Source: Lindgomyces ingoldianus (Eukaryota; Ascomycota; Dothideomycetes; Pleosporales; Lindgomycetaceae). From it: DNA of 64,000 nt. Below the pieces are notes generated by a model, which saw only the letters and a program-made list of their open reading frames with translations, ran no database searches and was not told the origin of the DNA. A program made the position numbers and the translations under genes. Location: NCBI RefSeq assembly GCF_010093535.1, contig NW_022985196.1, forward strand, positions 723,061 to 787,060, written 5' to 3'. Positions 57,501 through 64,000 of this stretch are shown piece by piece (positions within the stretch are counted from its first letter, which is position 1; each line of letters begins with the position of its first letter).

Positions 57501-60500
57501 CATAGGCTTTCCTTCTAGTTAGCGTCCTTACTGTTATGTTTTTTCTGTTGTAAGCGTTAGGTTTTCTTCTTAGCTAGTGCGTAAAAAGAAGAAATTCTTA
57601 GCGCGTCTGTAGTTCTTTATAGCTTATTAGGAGAGAGTGTAGAAGCAACTTAATCTTCTAGCAGATTAAAGGGCAAAATATCTAGAAAAAGACCTCTCCT
57701 CTTTAGATAAGCTTAAAGCGCTTAAGGCAGAGGCAGCTAGTCTTCCTCCGCCTTAGCTAGTGTTAAAGGGGTGTGGTCTTCCCACATTGCAGCTAACTAA
57801 TGTAATAGTAGTTTTAGCTAGTAAAAATGTCTTTTAGTTGCAGGAACTTTTGCCTAGATAGTTTAATTTAGAAGGCGTAAGTAATATTCCTGCAGCGCCT
57901 TCTAGGTGTTCTGCAGGTTTGTAACAGGTTCCTAGGTATTTTTATAGGTTAAGTATTCTACTTACTTTACTAAGTAATAATTTCCTTTCTTATCTAAAAT
58001 CTTTTTAACTTTATATTTAAGTTCTTTTTTATTCTATCTTTAAGTTACTAATAGAATACTTTTAGGTGCTAGTTCTAGTTTAGAAATGTAGAACTATAGG
58101 AAGATTTTTATATCTTTTAGTAATTTAAGCTTATATGCTTTTAGGCAGGTTTAGATAACTTTATAAGGCCCTATTTATTTTTTAGCTAGCTTTTATGCTT
58201 ATTAAGGGTTTTTAAAGTTTATAGTATCTAAATATACATAATTATAGGGATGTATTTCTAGCGCTAGCTGTTAGTGTTAATTTATAAATGCTTCTATAGC
58301 TTTAGCTGTAAGCTAGGCTTTCTTACCTAATTTTTAATATATTTTTAACAGTTATATTGTCTAGCTTAAGGCCTCTAGTAGATTTGTTAGCTAGGTTCTA
58401 GAAAGCTTATATTTATAAAAGTAGCTAAAATTTGCTTTATACAGAGTTATTTTAGTTAAGGTAGACTATGTAGTGTTAATAGCTAACTAGGCTATTAGCA
58501 ACTATTCTAGCTAGTCTATTTATTTGTATAAAATGTATTTTTATAAATACTTTTTTATTTCTATGTTTATTTATTCTGTTTGTTTATCTGTCTAAGAGTA
58601 ATAGGCTATAAAGAGTTTATAGGTTATTTTAAAGTATTAGATTACAGTTATTTAATATTTACTAGTAAAAAGTTTATCTTTATATAAAATAATAATCTGC
58701 AGGCATCTATAAGTTATAAAAAAAATTTTTTTTATTTTAAACATAAATTCTTTTACTGTTATGTTTTTTTCTATTACTTATATAAAAACAAACTTTATAG
58801 TTTTATTAACTATTACTGTAATTATGTTGCAAAGCCTTTCTATACTAGGTTTACAGAATAGTAGTAGTCTTGTTATAAAGTCTATTGTTATTATAGTCTA
58901 AGGCTATTTAAGTGCTGTAATTAGTTAAAGTTATTTATATAGTTTATATCTTTAAGGATTGTTCTTGTTGCATAGGTTACACTCCTGTAGTACTTTAGTG
59001 TATAAGTGTTTTAGTTATAAAATGTTTTTAAAAATTACTTCTTTTATTTTTTTTTAAAGTAATCCTATTCTAGGGTGCCTAAATATTAGAGCCTTATAAT
59101 ACTTTTTAATAAAGTTTTTTTATCTATATTTAGTAATTATAAGGGAACAGATTAATCTTTTTAGTTCTAGTCTATTATATATTAGACCTTAGTTAGTTTC
59201 TTTAAAGATTACAAACTTTTTTATGTTTTTTTCTAATTTATTAAAATAGTTAAAACATTTACTAAGAACATCTACTTATTAATTACTACTTCTAAGGATG
59301 TGCTTAATAATAAAGTTAAACTATACTAACTTTATTACTTATTATACATGCATTAAAAAGAGCTTTTTTATTATTAGAAAAGTTACTAGGTTAGCATAGT
59401 TAGTATAAATAATAAATTATTATTTAAGTTTTTATAATTTAACTTCTTAATTTCTATAAGTGTTAACTATAGCTTTAAGCTTTTTATCTAGTATAGTATA
59501 TTTTTGTTCTACAGGGGCAAACTTTGCTAAATAATATGCTACTAGGTGCTAATAGCTATTCTTTTACTTTTATAAAAGGGCTACTCCTTTAGCTTATTTT
59601 AAGGCGTTAGTGTGTACTTTAGTTTTAAAAGTTAGGTTATATATTTAAAGGACTAGGTAGCTAGTAATAATTTTTTTTAATTTTTTAAAAAATTAATCTA
59701 TTTTAGTTATCTACTAGAACTTATGTAACGCTTTTTCTTTTATTATAGCGTCTATAAGTAGGAGCGCTATTTTAGAGTAGTCTTTAATTATTTTTTATAC
59801 ATAGCCTGTTAGTCTAAGGAATTCTCTAATTTCTATAACAGACTTAGGTATAAGCTACTTAAGTACTTTAGTTATTTTTTTTAGGTCTATTTTTATTTAG
59901 TCTTAGTTTATAATAAATCTTAAATACTTAGTTTTTTATACATTAAATTTACATTTTTTTAGCTAAAGGTGTAGACTATATTATCTAAGGCGTTCTAGTA
60001 TAAGTTTTACCTTAGATATGTAATTATCTTAGCTTTCTTTAGTATACACTAGTATGTTATTAAGGTATATAAGTATAAATATATTAAGGTATAAATTTAA
60101 GGCTGTGTTAATAACTTTTTAAAAAGTTATAAGTGTGTTAGTAAGTCTAAAAGGCATAATAAGTAGTTTATATAACTTTTTAAAGGTCCTAAAGGCAGTT
60201 ATCTATTTATGTCCTTATTTAATTTTTATTTTATTAAATCTATCTTAGACATTAAACTTAGTAAAATGTTTAGTTTCTTTTAGTTAGTTTATAATATTTT
60301 AGATTATTAGAAAGAGGTACTAATCTCTTATAGTATTATTATTTAGAGTTTAATAGTCCTAGTATACTCTTACTTTACTGTTTTTCTTTTTTGTAAAGAC
60401 TACTACTAACGCTACTAGGCTGTTGCTTTTTTAGATATGTTCTTATAATAGCATCCTATTTACATATTTCTATAGTGCGTCTTTCTAGGCTTTAGTTAAT

Positions 60501-63500
60501 AGTTAGAGTTTATAAGCTTTTAGCTAAAGTTCTAGTTTAAGATTAATAGCGTAATTCTATAGTTAGTGCAGGGGTAGTTTTTCTAGGTCTTTTAAAGTTC
60601 TAAACATGTCTTTATACTTCTTATATTTTTCTAGTAAGCTTTTAGTTTTGTAGGTAATCTTATAAATCCTTATCTAGTTAAGGTTTTATTTTTTTTAGAA
60701 TTCTTTAAAGAATATCTTCTTTAGTTTCTTTTTTATTAAACAGACTACCTAAGCCTTTAGTTCTTAGTAAAGGAACTTTTTTAGTTTTCCTTTTTTAAGG
60801 AAATATCTGCTTTCTTTTTTTACTTGCTAGTAAAAGGTGCATAAATTATTATAGTAGGCTAACTATGTTATTCTAGCGTAGTCTTGTTTTATTACTAGAG
60901 TTATAGTTTACTAGTTAATTATTAAGTTGTGTTTATAAAGCTAATTATATTTAAGTATTACTTAGTATTTTCTTTTTAGTAGTAAGATGTTAAAAGATAC
61001 TTAGTTACTAGTTCCTTTAGTGTCTATAATAAGTTTATAAGTTTTAAGTTATATCTATTTTACTTTATATTTAATTAATAAGGCATCTACTAGGGTTACT
61101 TTAAAAAGTTTTTTTTTACTTCTAAAAGGTATTTATTTTTAGTTAACTTACATAGAGTTAATTACTGTAAAGGTGCAACTACTGTTTATTAGTGTAAGGC
61201 CTATTTATTCTTATTCTAGGCAGAAAAGGGTTATTTTTATAGTTAGGCTCCTGCCTAGTCTTTGTTTTACAGTAATAAGAGTATAGAGTTTATAGGGAGC
61301 TTCTAGATAGTCTATACTGTTGTTTTTTTCTACCTTAAAAGCCTCTTCCTAGTAGCTTTTAATTTAGTTAGATTATATTTTATATTTTTAATAACCTTAT
61401 ATTATACATTCTGCTATAGTGCAGTGTTAGTTTTCTATTTTATAGTAATATAGTATTTAGTTGTTTTATTAATAGGCTTTTTACTAAAAGTAGTAGAATA
61501 TGTAGTCTGCTTAGTTTTTACATTTTATCTAAAGTTTCTGTTTATGCTTAGTTCTAGTGTTGCAGTAGGCGCACTAAGGCATTTTATAAGTTAATGCTAT
61601 TCTAGGGAGCGTGTTGTTTATAAGCTTACTTGCCTAAATTCTATATAGCTACTAGCTAGCTCTGTGTTTAGTTAGCTAGTGTTTTAGGCAGTATTTGTTA
61701 ACACATAGATACTAGTTATAAGGGCAATTTCTAAGGTTATTCTAGACTAGTATTAGCTAAACCTGCGTCTATCTTAGGTACTCTTTTATTTATACTATTT
61801 ATAAAGGGTAGCTTTAATATGTGCATTAAAACTTATTATGTCTTTAGCTTCTACATAAAATATAGTATCTATTTTATTAGTAAATTTCTAGGTCTTTTTA
61901 TGTAATAGCTAGTGCTAAAGGGGGTGTATTAGCTTTTTAGTTATAAGGTTTTAGAGTTATTAAAAAAGTGCTTTACTAATTAAAACTTTTTTCTTTATTT
62001 AAAATTTTCTAGAATATTTTTTATTATTTCTTATTATTTAGCACAGCATAGTAAGTCCTAGTAATTTCCTTAATTATGCTGTAAGTATTTACATTATTAT
62101 TAATATATACTTTATACATTATTTTTTTTTACAGTTTTATAGGTTATAAGTGTTACTACACTTCTAGCAGTTGCTATAGTTAAATTAGTATTATAGTTCT
62201 TAGGCAGAAATTCTAGTTATTAGTTGTTCTAAAGAGAATAATTTTTTCTTTTCTTTTATGTTTACAACATACGTTGTTGCTTACATGTAGCCCTACTATT
62301 CTTTATAAATAGCTGCCTGTTCTAGTGCCTTAAATATGTTATTATTATTCTAAACTTTAACCCTCTAGTATTTTATTAAGCATTTATTAGATTTGTAATT
62401 GCCTCTGCATTACTAGCAGAGGTTCTTATTTAGTCTGTCTAGAATTTTAGGTCTTGTTAGACCCTACTTTATATGTATTGCTTTTATAGTTAGTTTTTTA
62501 TCTTTATTCTTCTAGTTACTAGAGTCTAGGCACTCTTTTCTATAGTGTCCTACTTTTCTATAGTTAAGGCACACTCTTTTCTTAAGCTATTTTTGTTATT
62601 TAGTACTTAGTAGCAGCCTTTTACCTATTTAGAACTTGCTTTTTTTTTTAGTTAAGCCCTATGTATGTCTAGCATAGCTAAGATTTATTAGTTTACTGTT
62701 AAATTATTAAGTCTTTTTCTTTCTCTAGAATACTTCTAGTTTCTAGGGCGTTATGCTAGGGCGTTTTTCTTAAAGATGTTCTTAATGCTAATTATTATAC
62801 ATAGTTGCCCTTTTTACATATTTTTTAAATTCTTCTAGTTTACTGTAATGCATAAATTTGTCTTTAATTACATTAGATAGTCTATTATAGAACATTCTTC
62901 TAACAGCTACTTTATTAGTCTATCTGCTAATAGCTAATTATTTGCAGAAGCGTACTGCATATAATTAAACAGTGCTTTTTCCTTATTATAAGGTGTTTAT
63001 TTTATTAACTGCCTTTTTTTTTTAGTTAGCTTAACTATAAATTATTATAAGGGCTTATTTAAAGGCATGTATGCTTTAAAAGATTTCTTAAGTGTAAATA
63101 AAAAAAAATTTTTTAGTTACTTTATGTTTTATCTAATTATCTGCGTGTAGTTAGAACTATATAGCTAAGGGTCCTTCTAGGTAGAGTTTTATTTATAAGA
63201 TTATTTCCTTATCTGTCTAAAAAGCGCCCTTATTATACTATATATATAAGTAGCATTAAGTAAAGAATAGCTTAAAGTCCTTAGCTATGCTGTTAAATAA
63301 TTTAGGTAAAGCTAAGCATAGTAATTTTTTTAACTTAATGCTAGTTTTTTTTTAGCAGTGTTACAAAGCTTAGCAACTTCTAAATAAAGGGTGTAAAGTT
63401 ATTAGATGTAAAGTTATTATTAAAGCTAGGTTCTAAGTGCTTTAATTTTTTAATAAAGATATTATATTTATTAACTATGTTCTTTCTTATTCCTAGACAG

Positions 63501-63589
63501 GGTTTTACTAGTGCTAGCTACGCTAGCTCCTGTTATGCTAATATTAAGGGAGGTGTAAAGTGCTATACTTTTAGAGAAGTAGTAATTAA

Positions 63590-64000
63590 TGTTATAATCT
63601 TTACTTTAAGGAAATAGTATTTTCTAGAGTACAACAGCCTATATAGATATTAGTAGAGAAGGGATAAGAACTTAGCTAGATTAGGTGTACAGTCTGTTAA
63701 GTAGAGTAAGAGATAGTTAGATTTTAGAAAGTAGGCTATAGTTTGTCTCTATAGCTGTATAGGTAGCTAGGTTTTACTAGTTAGGTAGATAAGAGTTAGA
63801 GGTATATATGTTGCAAGATATACAAGGCAGCTTAATTCTCTTTAGAAAGAATTTAAGCTTCTTAGTCTATTATAAAAAATAAACTAAACATTAATTATAA
63901 CCTCTTAGCTATAGTTAGGATTAAGACTATATACATAATAGTTGCATGCTTACATGCTTACATGCTGTTTTCCTTTATAGCCTATAAGCGCGTAAGCCTG
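63590..64000 (-). repeat. LTR of the Gypsy element, cut by window end (5' LTR in element orientation)
   Basis: Begins TGTTATAATC and runs colinear with 56914-57324 to the last base of the window, with C-to-T/G-to-A differences. About 176 bp of it should lie beyond the window. Confidence 0.75.

Larger units (their letters stand above)
56914..64000 (-). mobile_element. RIP-degraded Ty3/Gypsy LTR retrotransposon (continues past window)
   Basis: Two direct LTR copies 6676 bp apart enclose about 6.1 kb of extremely AT-rich DNA without long open frames. Relics of pol and gag are readable on the minus strand in the order expected for Ty3/Gypsy elements. A gag zinc-knuckle relic lies at about 62530-62575 (C-x2-Y-x4-H-x4-C, second Cys lost). 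The reverse-transcriptase box lies at about 60040-60090 (IYLNNILVYTK, where active elements have YLDD). The integrase zinc-finger relic CNLCNKNNP lies at about 58955-58990. The Asp-to-Asn and Cys-to-Tyr changes and the many stops are what G-to-A mutation of the coding strand produces, the expected outcome of RIP. Not functional. Confidence 0.8.

Noticed and set aside
1..64000. Search for CRISPR arrays, rRNA and tRNA genes
   Set aside because: No regularly spaced short repeats, no rRNA-like text and no convincing tRNA fold was seen; the genome is fungal.

Overview
The window is nuclear DNA of a filamentous ascomycete (Pezizomycotina). The evidence is short spliceosomal introns of about 41-170 nt with fungal branch sites (CTAAC/CTAAT types), a fungal phytochrome histidine kinase, a class III chitinase, Zn2Cys6 regulators, a PIR-type wall protein, and AT-rich repeat blocks degraded in the manner of RIP (repeat-induced point mutation). 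I cannot name the species or class from the sequence.

Layout: a gene island of about 54 kb (1122-55204) lies between two AT-rich blocks. The left edge (1-1121) holds two copies of a short terminal-type repeat. The right block (55205-64000) holds an inverted copy of that repeat, a pair of 171-bp LTR-like direct repeats, and a RIP-ruined Ty3/Gypsy retrotransposon read on the minus strand. That element has a complete LTR at 56914-57500 and a second LTR that runs off the window at 63590. A smaller repeat patch at 5355-8476 carries a broken Tc1/mariner-like transposase.

I reconstructed sixteen intact genes and one damaged gene. The intact ones have introns placed so that the coding length is divisible by three and the protein stays colinear with its family. 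In order they are: phytochrome hybrid histidine kinase (-); fungal orphan protein with a C-terminal membrane segment (+); F-box gene broken by two one-base shifts (-); a 1770-residue SH3/Zn2Cys6/coiled-coil/trypsin-like protein (-); CCCH zinc-finger protein (-); TRAP-alpha/Irc22-like ER protein (+); aprataxin/Hnt3-like DNA repair protein (-) divergent from a DHX57-like DEAH helicase (+); DUF7730-like protein (-); prion-like Q/P-rich protein (+); PIR-like cell-wall protein (+); rhodopsin-domain membrane protein (+); F-box protein (+); AtuA-like protein (+); GH18 class III chitinase (-); secreted glucose-oxidase-like GMC oxidoreductase (-); Zn2Cys6 transcription factor (-).

The genes do not form an obvious metabolic cluster. 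Most look like ordinary chromosomal genes. The most unusual items are the SH3/Zn-cluster/protease-like fusion, the interrupted receiver domain of the phytochrome, a GC-AG intron in the helicase, micro-exons of 20, 28 and 30 nt, and the inverted repeat pair that brackets the island.
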